From the NCBI GenBank assembly GCA_963930645.1, contig OZ005660.1:241308836-241372835 (forward strand): a DNA stretch of 64,000 bases, written 5' to 3'. Every line of letters starts with the position of its first letter. Positions within the stretch are counted from its first letter, which is position 1. The notes beneath the pieces were generated by a model that saw nothing but the letters and a program-made list of their open reading frames with translations, was not told the DNA's origin and made no database searches. The translations under genes and the position numbers were made by a program. The DNA is from Salticus scenicus. Taxonomy: Eukaryota; Arthropoda; Arachnida; Araneae; Salticidae. Below are positions 1 to 11,660 of the stretch, piece after piece.

Positions 1-109
1 ATAAAATAGCAACCAGCAGTCTCTTCTCATCTGTTAATATTGAACGTTTCATAAGAATCTAAAAAGAGTTTAATTTTTGCAATGTGTATTTTAAAAGTAT
101 CTACGAAAT

Positions 110-282
110 AAGATGCAGAAGTATGAAATTTGTTTTAAAGGATTTTCTTTAAAAGAATAATTGTATATAAATACATCTTTACATACATTTATTTAAAGAA
201 AACAGCATTTATTTACAATTTGTATTTAAAGAAACTATTTTTACGAGAAAAATATGAATATATCATTCTACACAGATAAAAA
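110..282 (+). pseudogene. Two decayed C2H2 fingers upstream of zinc-finger gene A
   Basis: Read in the same frame as the downstream gene, codons from 119 give KYEICFKGFSLKE, a TAA at 158, then a stretch ending LHT, which keeps the IC-FKGF core of a finger. A second remnant follows at about 200-280: TIC, then an FYEK segment, then NISFYTDKKPY, which sits where LNxHLxxHTxxKPY is expected. Most zinc ligands are lost. The spacing matches the 84-bp finger period. I infer that the array once extended upstream of the present start codon. Confidence 0.6.
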
Positions 283-1057
283 GCCTTATTTGTGTCAATT
301 ATGTTCTAAATGCTTTTCTGAAAAAGAAGATTTTAATAAACATTTATGTTCTCATCCAACAGATAAACTGTACATGTGTAAAATATGTTCTAAAAATTTT
401 TCTACCAAACGTATATTAAATAGACATCAACGCATCCATACAGGGAAAAAGCCATACATGTGTGAAATTTGTTGTTATAGATTTCCTCGAAAATATGATC
501 TAACAAGACATTTACATTCACGTCTTCATGCAGGAGAAAAGCTGTATATGTGTGAAGTGTGTTCCAAAAGTTTCTCTCAAAAAAGCAGTCTGACTGTACA
601 TTCACGTATTCACGCTGGAGAAAAACCTCACGTGTGTGATGTATGTTCTAAAAGCTTTTCAATCAGGCAAAATCTAAATAGACATCTACGTGTTCACACA
701 GGGCAAAAACCATTTGTATGTGTAGTATGTTCTAAAAGCTTTTCTGAAAAAAGTCAATTAAATAAGCATCTACGTACTCATACTGGAGAAAAACCATATG
801 TGTGTGAAATGTGTTCAAAAGCATTTTCCGAAAAAAACTACCTAATTACTCATTTACGCACTCATACAGGGGAAAAGCCTTATGCGTGTGATGTATGTCC
901 CAAAGTATTTTCTAGAAAATACATTTTGAATCAACATTTACGCAGTCATACAGAAAAAAAGCCATTTGTATGTAACATATGTTTTAAAGTATTTTCCAAG
1001 AAGGAACGACTAAATAAACATTTATGTAATTATGCGGAAGAAAGTCTTAATGTGTGA
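254..1057 (+). CDS. C2H2 zinc-finger protein A, 8 intact fingers plus 1 degenerate, 267 aa
   Basis: Single-exon frame made almost entirely of tandem C2H2 fingers; the likely role is sequence-specific DNA binding in the nucleus. Fingers lie at about residues 12-34, 40-62, 68-92, 98-120, 126-148, 154-176, 182-204, 210-232 and 238-260. Finger 3 has five residues between its two histidines instead of three. Finger 9 ends HLCNY, so its last zinc ligand is Tyr. Linkers range from canonical TGEKPY to diverged TDKLY, TGKKPY and AGEKLY. Residues at helix positions -1,2,3,6 differ between fingers (for example R,Y,D,R in finger 3; Q,S,S,V in finger 4; I,Q,N,R in finger 5), as expected for a long composite target. 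There is no KRAB, BTB, ZAD or SCAN domain. The ATG at 254 is the first in-frame one, but its N-terminus aligns to the tail of a dead finger, so the start is uncertain and the gene may be a truncated or dying copy. No intron or clear promoter was seen. Confidence 0.8.
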   Translation: MNISFYTDKKPYLCQLCSKCFSEKEDFNKHLCSHPTDKLYMCKICSKNFSTKRILNRHQRIHTGKKPYMCEICCYRFPRKYDLTRHLHSRLHAGEKLYMCEVCSKSFSQKSSLTVHSRIHAGEKPHVCDVCSKSFSIRQNLNRHLRVHTGQKPFVCVVCSKSFSEKSQLNKHLRTHTGEKPYVCEMCSKAFSEKNYLITHLRTHTGEKPYACDVCPKVFSRKYILNQHLRSHTEKKPFVCNICFKVFSKKERLNKHLCNYAEESLNV

Positions 1058-1112
1058 TGTGAAAATTTTTAATAGAATTCTATGAAGGATTATTTAAATG
1101 TTTATGTACATA
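1052..1112 (+). pseudogene. Decayed tenth finger after gene A
   Basis: Just past the stop, VCDV-KIFNR and then KDYLNVYVH can be read in neighbouring frames. They match the VCDVCxKxF and KxxLNxHLxxH parts of a finger, with small indels and stop codons. The present C-terminus therefore looks like a break in a longer array. The match is short. Confidence 0.45.
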
Positions 1113-1664
1113 TTTTTTCGCTGTATGATGTGTACTGTATTGTTAAATAATACATATCTGTATTGGTATATATGCCCCTATAATTGAGGAAAGTCTTATA
1201 CTATTAACTTAGCCTATTTAGATCTCTATCTAGCTGTACCATAATCTGAATTGAGTCAAATATATGTGTACAGATAATTTAATTGGCCACTCAAAGATTC
1301 TGAAAAAAAAAAGTGCTAAAATATTTCTGCTAGAATTTTTTTTATTGTAGGACTTACGTTATTTTTTAGAGACTGTTTAGCAGCGCAAAACATATTCTTT
1401 AATTCAAAGCCTCAACATCTATCTGTGTGCAACTGATAAAAAGTTACAGATCAACAGTGTATGATTGCAACTGATCGCTACTTATTTGTACATGTACATA
1501 TTTTTTCGCTGGAGGTGTAATATAATGTTAAATATAATACATATCTATATTGGTATGTATGCCCTCATAATTAAAAAAAAGTCATACACAGGGTAATTGT
1601 AGATAAACTTATCCTATTTAGAGCTCTATCTAGCTGTACTAAAATCTGGATTGAGTCAAATATC
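1098..1664. repeat. Diverged direct duplication of about 165 bp
   Basis: The segments at about 1098-1264 and 1494-1664 share a series of blocks in the same order, including TACATATTTTTTCGCTG, GGTATRTATGCCC and CTCTATCTAGCTGTAC, and both end GATTGAGTCAAATAT. Small indels separate the blocks. No coding content was seen. Confidence 0.7.
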
Positions 1665-2432
1665 GTGAAAAACGATAGTTTTTGGAGTGACGCAAGCAGA
1701 AGGAGAATCGAACGCTGCGAACTCATATATACTAGTTTGACATCAAAGAGTTTAGTAAAGGACGACACTTAATATCTGAGTAAATATGCGATATTTTCTT
1801 CTGATCTTTTTAAAATAGTGTTTTATCTTGGGTCTCAATCTATCCTGATTTTTTTACATTTCAATATGCAGTATATTTTGTAATTTGAAATCTCAGTTTA
1901 ACGTGAAATGGGGAAAAACGATGGTGTAAGATTGTAATGGTCTAAAAATCATGAAAAATATTTCTAAAACGGCACGAGTGATTTTTAAAAAAAATAATAT
2001 ATGATGTTAATGGGATCTTTCTCAATCTAGTAACGTCTAGAGATGGGCGTTATTTCATGTAATATAATAAATAATACAGTTATTGCATAAGAACCCATTC
2101 TCCATTCACATCGTAATATGTTATTGAAAAGTTCATATTAAATAAATAACCTCTTTAATTTTATCACTCTGCACACAAAAAATGAGAGAGAGATTGAGAG
2201 AGTTACATCTCTAGCAATGTATCAATAACATAAAGACAGAAATTAGATTATTTGTTGGAGTGAAAGTTATTCTTTAACAGGAAGTTGTGAAATATTTTCA
2301 CCAGCATTCATGTAACAAGTTAAATAAATAATATTTAATCATTTCGTTGGTTCCATATCAGTGGAATAATTTTTCGAAATAAGTTATTAATTTGATTATT
2401 TAACATTTTTATAATATTTTTGTTGTAAATAT
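1665..2432. other. Gene-free AT-rich stretch
   Basis: There is no frame with recognisable protein similarity and no obvious repeat partner in this window. It holds only short GA-rich tracts near 2180-2200. Confidence 0.5.
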
Positions 2433-2539
2433 CCCTAACAACACATTTGTCCCTAATACATCCTGAAGATGTCCATAGACGTCCTTTTCATCCATAGGAT
2501 ATCCTGAGGATGTCATTTGGAGAAGATGTGCTGTTAGGG
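2433..2539. mobile_element. 107-bp MITE, copy 1 (TIR CCCTAACAACAC)
   Basis: It begins CCCTAACAACACA and ends GTGCTGTTAGGG, giving about 12-bp terminal inverted repeats. The body is partly palindromic, with ATCCTGAAGATGTCC and GGATATCCTGAGGATGTC. Two other copies at 42597 and 43831 are also exactly 107 bp. The flanking dinucleotide AT is repeated on both sides. There is no coding capacity; it is a non-autonomous DNA element of unassigned superfamily. Confidence 0.8.
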
Positions 2540-3128
2540 ATTATTCTAAACCGATTGTAATGGTGTATTGACTTAGTTTAATTATCATTATAGTCTTCCA
2601 GCGAAAGCATATTACATATTAGTCGAATATTCTTTTGAAATAGGTAATAGCTTTGATTGTTTTACATCTTTTTAATATTTCATTTAAAAGTATTGTTCTA
2701 GACTGAACTATTGTTCTAACGTGAGTGGAAACCGGAATTCGAAACTGTGAAATATAAAACAATAAAAATGTTCTGAATTTTCCGTAGTTTTCTCCGAAAG
2801 TTTCGTGCTAAATTTGAACGGCTTATATCATTTAATAGTATTCAGTTAAAGTACTTTAAAATATATTTCAACTGATGTATTATGTATAATATTAATGAAT
2901 ATCCTTGATTTATTTTAGACTGAAAAATGCTAATCTATCAAGTGCGATTAGCGATTTCTATTGAAATCTGTCTAAAATTTAGGAAACTCCAAATCTGCTT
3001 TTTTACAACCCAGTTTAGAAAAAAAAAAAAATGAAAAAAATAAATAAATAAATAAATAAGCATTATTATTCTGTTAAAAGTAAATTTTGTCTCTTTACAT
3101 AAACAAATGAAATAAAAATGAATTTTTA

Positions 3129-3159
<31 letters not shown>

Positions 3160-4200
3160 TTTTTAGTTTAAAAATTTTTTTTAGTTTTTACATTAGCTTT
3201 TTTAACTGCAGACAGGTGAGCAATAATGTTAGGCAATTTCGAATTTCTGCTTAAATCGATTTAAAGTTGAAAAAATCAAATTCTGCGATTTTTCATTTCT
3301 AGTACCTTCTCACATGGTCGAAAAGCATTTATAATCCCGACCGGCAAAATAGTCAGCCAATATGTCAGACACTGAAAAATTGATAAATGAAATAATAAAC
3401 TCTTGCCATCTAAATTTCATTGTTTAGTTAATTTTTAAAAATCTAATTTCTATATTGAATTGCTGTTTGGACCCCTGGATTCAGAAAAATCACCCCTTTC
3501 ATTTGGTACCAAATTTTTAAAGATTGGACTGATATTTCTAATTAATTTACTTTTATGATACATTAAAAGAAATTTCCTTTACTTATTTAATTTTTTTCAC
3601 TTCCCAACACAGTTGAAAAAGCCTCCAACGCAAAAAGGCAGATTACGTCTGTTAAAAAATTAAACTCTGTTTAAAGTAACTGGTCAAATTAAAAGCCAAT
3701 TAAATTTGAAATTCATAGATCACTTGCAACGTACGCCAATCAGATTAAAGCATGACGAAATCATAGCTAAGTGTTGCCATAAGGAGCATCCAAAGGCTGA
3801 AAAAGGCACAGTTACTAAATTTTATGCAAAATCGCTCGTTTGGCAGTTGATACCCATTTCTGCAGGGAAACCATAAATTTACCCACTAAAACACTTTTAT
3901 AAATCTTTATTTCAAATATATTTTGATGTTCATAAAATATTGCTAAAAATATTTTTAGTAATCAAAATCCATGTATTTAAAACACTGAAAACAGACTTTT
4001 TTAGAAAAATTTGTAAAATTGCGTGTTTTATGTCAGCTAAATTGTAAAAAAATTTAAATTCACTCCTTCTGTAGTATTTCTGCACAAGGCCGTAGTTTTT
4101 AGTTAGCCATTTCCAAAATTTCGTGTATCAATTTGCAGACAAATGGATCTCGTCTGGGCGTTCGGTCATCGGAAAAGGGAGTCGATCCGTGTTTATGGAT
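2540..4200. other. Gene-free AT-rich stretch with simple repeats
   Basis: Holds an A-rich run and AAAT repeats near 3020-3060 and a TA microsatellite followed by poly-T at about 3129-3165. No protein-like frame was seen. Confidence 0.5.
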
Positions 4201-4212
4201 TACGAGGTCAGT

Positions 4213-4301
4213 CAGACAGTTTTTTCTGAATTGTTTATCTCTTTGATTTCGTTGTTCTCCGCGCTTATTTTGCAGCCGAAAGCTGCACAAATCTTGGGCA
4301 T
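4213..4301 (-). pseudogene. Possible THAP-domain N-terminus relic
   Basis: On the minus strand an ATG at 4301 opens MPKICAAFGCK and runs about 30 codons to a stop. This resembles the first zinc ligands of THAP domains (M-P-x-x-C-x-A-x-G-C), found in P-element transposases and derived proteins. The rest of the domain (the P, HxF and AVPTIF-type motifs) is not recognisable, so chance is possible. Confidence 0.25.
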
Positions 4302-4384
4302 ATTTGAAAAAAATGCAAATTGTAACAGAAATAAAACAAAATAAAATTAATTTCGATCATTTTCTCATAGGTAAACATTAGCAG

Positions 4385-4636
4385 TCAGGAGGTAAATACC
4401 ACCAGGGGCATGGCTATTGTCGGCTGTTGCCATTCATGAATAAATTCCTGATTAATATCTATCCGAATACTTTTCCAAGTCAAATTTGAAGCGATTTGCT
4501 TGACAGTATCTTTCACACCAGGGTGAGCTAAGTTGTGAATTTTATGAAATACCTGTTTTCTAAAAGCTTCAGGTATAAATAGCCGAATTTTCGAAATGCA
4601 AATATCACACAAAAGACATTTACCGAATTCCAGAGG
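4385..4636 (-). pseudogene. Ty3/gypsy integrase H2C2 region relic
   Basis: The minus-strand frame reads CDICISKIRLFIPEAFRKQ, then HKIHNLAHPGVKDTVKQIA and LTWKSIRIDINQ. This is the HHCC zinc-binding N-terminal part of retrotransposon integrase, where HxxxHPG and the Trp are characteristic. The CxxC and the DDE core expected next are missing; after about 45 residues the frame passes into unrelated residues and stops. It is a fragment without LTRs, gag or reverse transcriptase nearby on the same strand. Loss is probably by deletion. Confidence 0.7.
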
Positions 4637-4808
4637 GATATTCTTTAATCCGGTTGCACTCGCTGGGGTGACTCAGTTACCCCAACAAAGACAATTCATT
4701 GGAATAGGTAGCCGGTTTCGAAAAATCGCCAACATGTCGCTTTTCTTATCGTGCCGAAAATTGCAACCCTCCACAGGATACGTACTGTCTGGCTCTCATA
4801 AGAACTAA

Positions 4809-5029
4809 GACTTAAGAACAGCTCTGGGTATGGTTGTAAGAAAGGAAGAGGCAACTTATCAGAGGGAGAACAAGTTTTAAGTGTGGGAGAAAGGTTGTCA
4901 TATTTGGCGTAGTTATCAAAGTTCTTTTCTCCCTTTTCGCCCTTTTTTAATATCTTCTATATGAATTCAGGAAGCATTTTAGCAGTTTTATACAAGATAC
5001 ACTAATTCCACTCAGAAAGATTAGTTTAA

Positions 5030-5060
<31 letters not shown>

Positions 5061-6100
5061 AGAAATTTTTATTCAGTTAGCATTCTCTTGAAATTGAAAT
5101 CTTTAAATTGTGTTTTCACAATTTACATTTTTATTTATGAATTCATGAACTTCAAAATGATTAAACTTCTACAAATAATTAATAATGAACTTTATTTTAT
5201 TTATTTATTTATATATTTAGGATATTTATTGTATGTTTAAAAGAACCTAATTAAATAAAGAGAGATGGGTTTTGAAATTTATTGATAAGTTTTTGAGAAA
5301 AAAATAAAGTGCAAAACTGGAAAAAAAAAAACTTTTTTTTTTTTTTTTACATATATATATTAAGTTATTGCAAAATTCATCCCTTATTCATTTAGGTAGA
5401 TTCTATTAAATAACCCCCCCCCCCAATAGTAATAATAATTATTAACTTTTTTCTTAAATAGCTGCAGAAATGTAATCATTTTGAAAAGCATGAATTCATG
5501 AAAATTGCAAATTGAGAAAACGCAATTTAAAGATTTCAAATCTCTAAAAAGACATATAGAAAACCATAAGAAATTTTGAATGAATATATATGTTACAGAA
5601 CACACCTAATATAGTTCAATTTACAAATATTAAATGGAAACATAAGCTTTTATATGAAACATATTTTAGTGGTGCTGTCAAAGGTGCAAAATCCCCTTAA
5701 TATAGATATGAAAACAAGAATAATACTGACTTCAATACAATTCCATTAAAAAAGTAAACCAAATTGAATATTAACAAAAAAAAAAAAAGAGCTTATACAG
5801 AATATAACAAAAAGGGTCCTTAACAAACAAACATTAACAAAATTAAATCGTATAAGAAGGTTTAAATTCTTCTGTGGGTAGCTTTAAGAGAAGTAACTGT
5901 AATAATATGTTCACATATCAAATATTTATTTGTTTTCTCTTATGTTTTAAATAATTTAACAGTACTAAAAAGAACTATAAAAAGTGTGAGCCAATCGACC
6001 TCAATTTATAAAAATTCTATACTCTATAATGATTTAAGGAAAAAAAATATATATATACAAGTCCTGTAAATCTATATGATTCTATTCCATAACGATTTGA
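4809..6100. other. Gene-free low-complexity stretch
   Basis: Contains poly-A at about 5030-5069, a run of about 13 C at 5417-5430, a short TA tract and further A runs. No coding or TIR structure was recognised. Confidence 0.5.
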
Positions 6101-6109
6101 CAATAAGAA

Positions 6110-6420
6110 ATGCGGTAAGTCAATCGCTAAACGGAACGATATAACGAGAGGAATGTGGCGAGAAATTCCAATGTTGGCGCGAAAAGAAAATACCGGACAT
6201 CCCTAAAATTAAGTCGAATGATCGGTTACCCTAGCAACTGGACAGTGACTAAACCAGTTCCAGGGTCGTTCTTATCTCGGTCGTACAGTAAGAGAGTGCG
6301 AGTTACGTCAAACAGAACGCTGAATAGATGTGGATTAGACTAGAAAGGGTTTATTAGTGTCGCTCTAGAACTGCATAGTGAGCTATTGGAGACAATATTG
6401 ATTTTAAGCCTACGGTTTAA
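6110..6420. other. GC-richer patch of unknown nature
   Basis: This stretch is less AT-rich than its surroundings and carries a 62-codon frame (MARNSNVGAKRKYRT...) without recognisable similarity. It may be part of a retroelement terminal repeat or another repeat. No terminal structure was found that decides it. Confidence 0.25.
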
Positions 6421-6559
6421 AATACGTATGGAAACAATTTATTATATATACGCATACATGTTTTGATTATATATATATATAATTTAAACATTATATATAA
6501 AATTAAATACACATAATATTATATGTAAATAATGTAACACTTTAACCCATCCCTTAAAG

Positions 6560-7010
6560 TTAATCACAGACTATCGCTAATATCACACTGCGCAGTTCTA
6601 GTTAGACGTTAAAGTCACTCAACCTTATTCTTGATGGAAAAAAAAAAAAAAAAAAAACTCCTCCAAACGCCATTTTTTAAAAAATAACTTTTGGGGAAAA
6701 ATGTTTAAAATCGATTATACACTAATCTCTATAAGTATATAGTGAGCGTCTTCAAATGACGAAAAAAAAAAATACTGAATATTTAAATTTAGTTATAATA
6801 TATTACCTTAAGAGGTCATACCTTCCGTGGAGGATCAAAATTGTGATGGCATGTCTCCGGACCATATTTAGAGGTACATCCAATTACCCATAGCGCAGTA
6901 CTAGTGTGACGTTAAAAATCAATCAACTAACTATAGAGCGTCTCCAATTGCCCATTGCGTAGCATAACGCAACGTTAATCCCGCTCAGCGCGGCTCCCTT
7001 TCGTATTCAT
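6560..7010 (+). mobile_element. Retroposon family R2 fragments (ATCC-tailed SINE-like)
   Basis: Three partial copies share the signature of a GCGCA box, then CTAGTGTGACGTTAAA and an AAACC-type end: about 6580-6620, 6800-6935 and 6940-6990. The middle copy also keeps GAGGATCAAAATTGTGATGG and TCTCCGGACCAT, which recur on the opposite strand at 15170-15230. They are diverged and have no coding capacity. The copy at 17133, with a 13-bp target duplication, shows that the family moves by retroposition. Confidence 0.6.
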
Positions 7011-7063
7011 TAAAATATCATTAAATTAATTAAACCGGTAGCACTCGCATGGGATGATTGAGG

Positions 7064-7200
7064 GCGTGTTCAGTAGAGCGCCCGATCCACGACCGGTCGA
7101 TTGATTCCGAGCCAAAGCGTTCAGTGGTGTCGACCGATCCAGAGTTACGTCGTTCAGTGGAATGAACCGATCTCGACCGGTCGTGGATCAGAAAGCCCAG
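7064..7200. mobile_element. GC-rich palindromic element, copy 1
   Basis: Starts GCGTGTTCAGTAGAGCGCC and contains inverted GATCCACGACCGGTC and GACCGGTCGTGGATC arms plus internal GTTCAGTGG repeats. A related GC-rich palindrome with the same end in opposite orientation lies at 12812-12907. Either the two are independent MITE copies, or they are the ends of a 5.8-kb element enclosing the 7615-11883 element. Confidence 0.6.
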
Positions 7201-8208
7201 AAAAATTTCTTGATCCATTGGGTCACGTGATGGATCAAATGCGCAATAGGATGAAAATTAGGCTCTGACTGACACTACGCAGTAAGAACCTGAACAATGA
7301 ACATCTGTTTTTGACAATGATTGTTTATTTGTTTAATTAGCTGAGGATTAATACAGATGTACCTATTTATATGCATTGTTTGTGCTGTAGAAAATAAGGT
7401 AAGTAATTCCATAAAATGCTATATTATGTTTATTTATTTATTATTTAAAAAAAATATTTTTTACGTAATAACGATTTTCGATACGTAATTTCTTTTATTG
7501 ATGAACGTAACATTTAAACATAAAATTAAAACAAAAATTTGCACAATTTTAATTGAAACAATTTTTTTTTTTTTTTTTAATTCGGACGCTATCATATTTT
7601 ATTAATTTAATATACCGGGTGATTCAAAATAGGTGTTACAGCGATTATCTCATAAACTAACAAAGATAGAAACATATTTCCAATTACAAAATTAATGCAA
7701 ATTAAGAGTAGATTTCGGATATGGCATTTTCTTTGTACAAGGGGCTGTATACATATTAAATACGAAATTTAATTTTTATTCGGCCCCTCCTATCATATGA
7801 CTTATATTTAGCAAAATATTCTCCTCGCTCTAACAATCAAAAAAAAAAATAAAAATAAATAAAAAATAAAAAATCATCTCTCTAAGTCAAAATCTCGCTG
7901 AGTTATTGCAATTTCAAAATTCTAGCCTTTTTCGCCAAATCTTAAGGGGTTGTATCAAAAGTGAGAAATTGTAATTACTATAGCTTTTGTAATAAGGCAC
8001 ACGTTGATCAGTGTTTGTGGGGGAAAAAAAGAAAAACCATTCAGGGAAAGACGGCTATTTTAACCTGTAATGTCTCTGTGAATACACAAGAGAATACTCA
8101 TTGATAATTTAACAAATAAATTTTATGAATAATTTATGTACTAAAAGGGAGTTTTCAAATTCATTTTTCTTTCTTTTCTTTTATACATTCTCTTACTCAT
8201 ATACACGG

Positions 8209-8314
8209 TGTAGAGAAAGAATTGTTTTTGAGTCTAATTTCCGAAAATTAGCTTTTGTTATATTTGCACGTTTTCAGATCCTCTGAATTCAAAAATCATG
8301 TTTTAAGCGGTTGG

Positions 8315-8358
<44 letters not shown>

Positions 8359-10110
8359 TTTCTGTGTTATTAGAATATCTCAAGAACAAATACTAGCCGA
8401 AAATCGAAATTCGATATTCTAAATCCGTATCATATTGCGGTGCTACACTAAAGTATTCGTTGCGATCAGACAATTGTTTGTTTACAGGGTCATCCAAGAG
8501 ATTTCAAATACATTACGTCTGTGAGCAAAATTTCTCATATGTACAGTGCGACATGTATATACCGCACTAAACAAAATGAAAAGAACAGATTTTTTATACG
8601 CATAAAAGCATGTTTTATTTAGATTGTGGTATAGCAATCATTCATCATTCATTTACAGGGTTACCCAGAGTATTTTGATACATTGGAGCTATACTTGGGA
8701 ATTGCTGGAAGTGTATTTCAATATATGTTACTTGTTTTACATATAACACTAAATTTACGTACACAAAGTAATTTGTATATAGTTTATAGACAATATACAG
8801 GGCTACCAAAAATTAAGGTAAACATTTTTATTATTATTATTGTTAAATGTAATTGGTGTAAGTCCTTTGCTGCATTTTTTTTTTCGAAGAACACTGCTGA
8901 CACAGAACGGAAAATTAGTTTCTCATACCCATACTTTAAACAAAGTAGTTTTTGAAGAGCGATTTTTTTTTTCTGTATAACACCACATTTTGAGGCCTCC
9001 TGAATACGAAAGGTAAAATTTTATTGGTTGATCTGTATATATATGAATTATCAGCATAATTTAACAAATAATCTGGTGTGCCACTCACACGACTTTCTCT
9101 TACCCTGAAATTTAATTCCATAAATACAGGTTGGAGATTAAGAGGTAACATAAAGAGTACTGTAAACCTATGTTAAAATAATTCAAATTAGGCTTCGAAA
9201 GAGTTTTATATGATAGTTAATTCTGTGTGAGGGGTGATCTCATGAAATTATTCGTTTCCTGAAATTATTCGACGCAGGCAATTATCAAACTTTTAAAAAC
9301 TTGACTTTGGTAATAAGGAAGCCTCAAAACGTGTAAATACACAAAAAAACAAGCGATGCATATTTAGCTTAAAAACATACATTATTTATCATATGTCTAT
9401 GATGAATTCATTTCCATTCCTGAGCAGTTTTCCTGGACATGGTAAAATATTATAGTAAAGTACTTTCACTAACAATAAAAAAGAATATTATAGCTTAAAT
9501 ATTTGCAACCCTGTATATCTTTTGAAGAATATGTACAAACCACAAAGTGCACCTAAATATAAACCTATAGTAATAATATACGGCACATCCTAAAATGCAC
9601 TTCCATCAATTTTCAGCTATTGTCGCATTATAATCTAGTTATTTTGTGTACCCCTGTAAATGAACAGTGAATGATTTCCCTGCCATATTCTACATGAGGC
9701 ATGTTTTTATGCATATAAAAAATATACATTCATTTTATTTGGTTTAGTGCAGTCTATAGATGTTAAACTCTATTTACCTGCAATTTCCCCCATAGACGTA
9801 ATGTATTTGAATATTCTTTAGTGTCCCTGTACACGAACCATTTGTTTCATCTCAATGAAAAGCTTAGTGTAGCATCCCTATATGATACATATATAGAATA
9901 CCAAGTTTGAATAGCTGCTGTTATTTGTTCTTAAGATATGCTCATAACAGACAGACACACACACAGACCAACCGCTAAAAATACGACTTTCATATTCAGG
10001 GGACCTCAAAACGTGTAAATATAACAAAAACTCACTTTCGAAAATTTGGCCAAAAAACAATACTTTCTCTAGCTTATGGGTATGAGAAAGTAATAACTAC
10101 AGGAAATGCG
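8209..10110. mobile_element. 2-kb foldback element, locus 1
   Basis: Two roughly 900-bp copies of one sequence lie head to head, at about 8209-9106 forward and 9290-10100 reversed. Both ends carry AGAGAAAG / CTTTCTC and a TTTGAGG-CTCCTGAAT block near the border. Inside each copy are about 165-bp subunits anchored on ACAGGG followed by a CTACCC-like box (8486, 8655, 8797 forward; CCTGTA forms at 9651 and 9826 in reverse). The same arrangement occurs at 33600-35790. No protein is encoded; short frames here are incidental. Confidence 0.75.
8312..8360. repeat. Compound TC/TG microsatellite
   Basis: A TC run of about 14 units is followed by a TG run of about 10 units, inside the left arm of the foldback. 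The same TC-then-TG compound is seen at 29412-29436. Confidence 0.9.
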
Positions 10111-10299
10111 AATTTGGTACTTCGGATTCCATATCTAGTTGCCACTTGAAAAGTTGATCAAGATTTGCAAGCTTCAAAGAAATTGATAACAGACTTGATT
10201 TTTGTTTTGATAAGTATAGGGACTATAAATAAACGGGGGTTGAGAATGGCGGTAACCCTCTTGACATAGAATTATGCATCTATATACGATATCATATTC

Positions 10300-11130
10300 T
10301 ATACAAAACATTTAGAATATTAACAATAAATATGAATTTCCTTATGATTTTTTACAGTATAAAGTTATTTAAATGTAATTTATAAAAATGTCTGTCCCAA
10401 AACGCAATACATGGGCATTTTATGTACGTTCCTGTACATAAACCAATTGTAGAGAATTAATGCCATTTTAAATAGGGAATATCATATAGTAAACCTGAAT
10501 AACATATATCATTTCTGAAAATTTTTGAAAATATTTACAGACGCTGGGGGCGGGCAGACGGACAGGTGGACAGTCAGACAAAAAAATATGCAAATTGAAA
10601 TCCTATTCACAGTTAAAAATTGTTAAAAAAATATTTAATGTAAACGAAAATGCAATTCCACCAAATGTCCAATAATAACCCTTAACGTGACTGAATTTTT
10701 TTGTGTGCCCTGTAAATCTAATGCTAATCGTACTGTACACTATAGAAAGCATTCTTTTGTGCATATGAATAACATATTTCAATTTCATTAAGATTTATGC
10801 AAAGTAATTAAAATTTGGTTTATAGAAATATCTTCACATAGAACGGTGTCCCTGAATTCGGGTGTCCCTGTATACAAACCAGTGATGGTGTTTACTCCAT
10901 TTTCTATAGAAAATATCCGATAGAAAACTTTAATAACGTATTTCAATTTTATTAATATATGCATAAATTAAAGGTTTTAAAATATGGTTTATAAAAATAC
11001 CTCACATAGAACACAATGCTTTGGAATACTTTCGGGTGTCCTGTGCGCAAGCTAGCAGAGGTATTCACTCCATTTTTAATAAGGAACATCCGATAGTGAA
11101 CTCAAATAACATATATCAGTTTCAGGAAAT
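10300..11130. repeat. Diverged 165-bp tandem units beyond foldback 1
   Basis: Boxes of the form GTNCCTGTAnANNAACC recur at about 10428, 10700, 10870 and 11038. Each lies near a GAATAACATATTTCAATTT block and a GGTTTATAAAAATA block. These are further reversed copies of the ACAGGG unit of the foldback arms, spaced roughly 165-270 bp apart and strongly diverged. Confidence 0.6.
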
Positions 11131-11629
11131 TCTATAAATATTCACGGGAGTTAGAGCGCGGACACACAGAAAGACGAATGGACAGACAGACAAATCGAAG
11201 TCATTAACAATTTTCAACCTGGCTGGAATTGTTAAAAAGCCGAAGTCATTAAATTTTTCAACTGTGATGGAAAGTGGTAAAAGTAAAGCGCGAAAATTCC
11301 ACACGGTTTTGCTAGACTTTTAATTTTTTTCCTTTCTTAACGTGCTTTAATTTGCAGGTGACCCCTAAGAAATTTAACTATTAAATTTTTTAACAGTACA
11401 AAATAATGTAAATTTGCATTAAGTTCTTAAAACTGTTGATTTCACGTGCTTGAATGATTTTAGTTGCTATTTTAAAATAAAGGATCTTTTTTTAATTTTT
11501 CTCATCTCATAGATAACTCCCTAAAGTGATCCCGTTGGCGTCGAAAAATAGATGCCAAAATTGAAAAAAAAGTGGGGTAAGTCATCATTTTCAAATTTCA
11601 ATAACTCAGCGAGATTTTGACTTAGAGAG

Positions 11630-11660
<31 letters not shown>

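Noticed and set aside
7030..7218. 62-codon minus-strand frame MDQEIFLGFLIHDRSRSVH
   Set aside because: Translation of the GC-rich palindromic element; open only because of its base composition.
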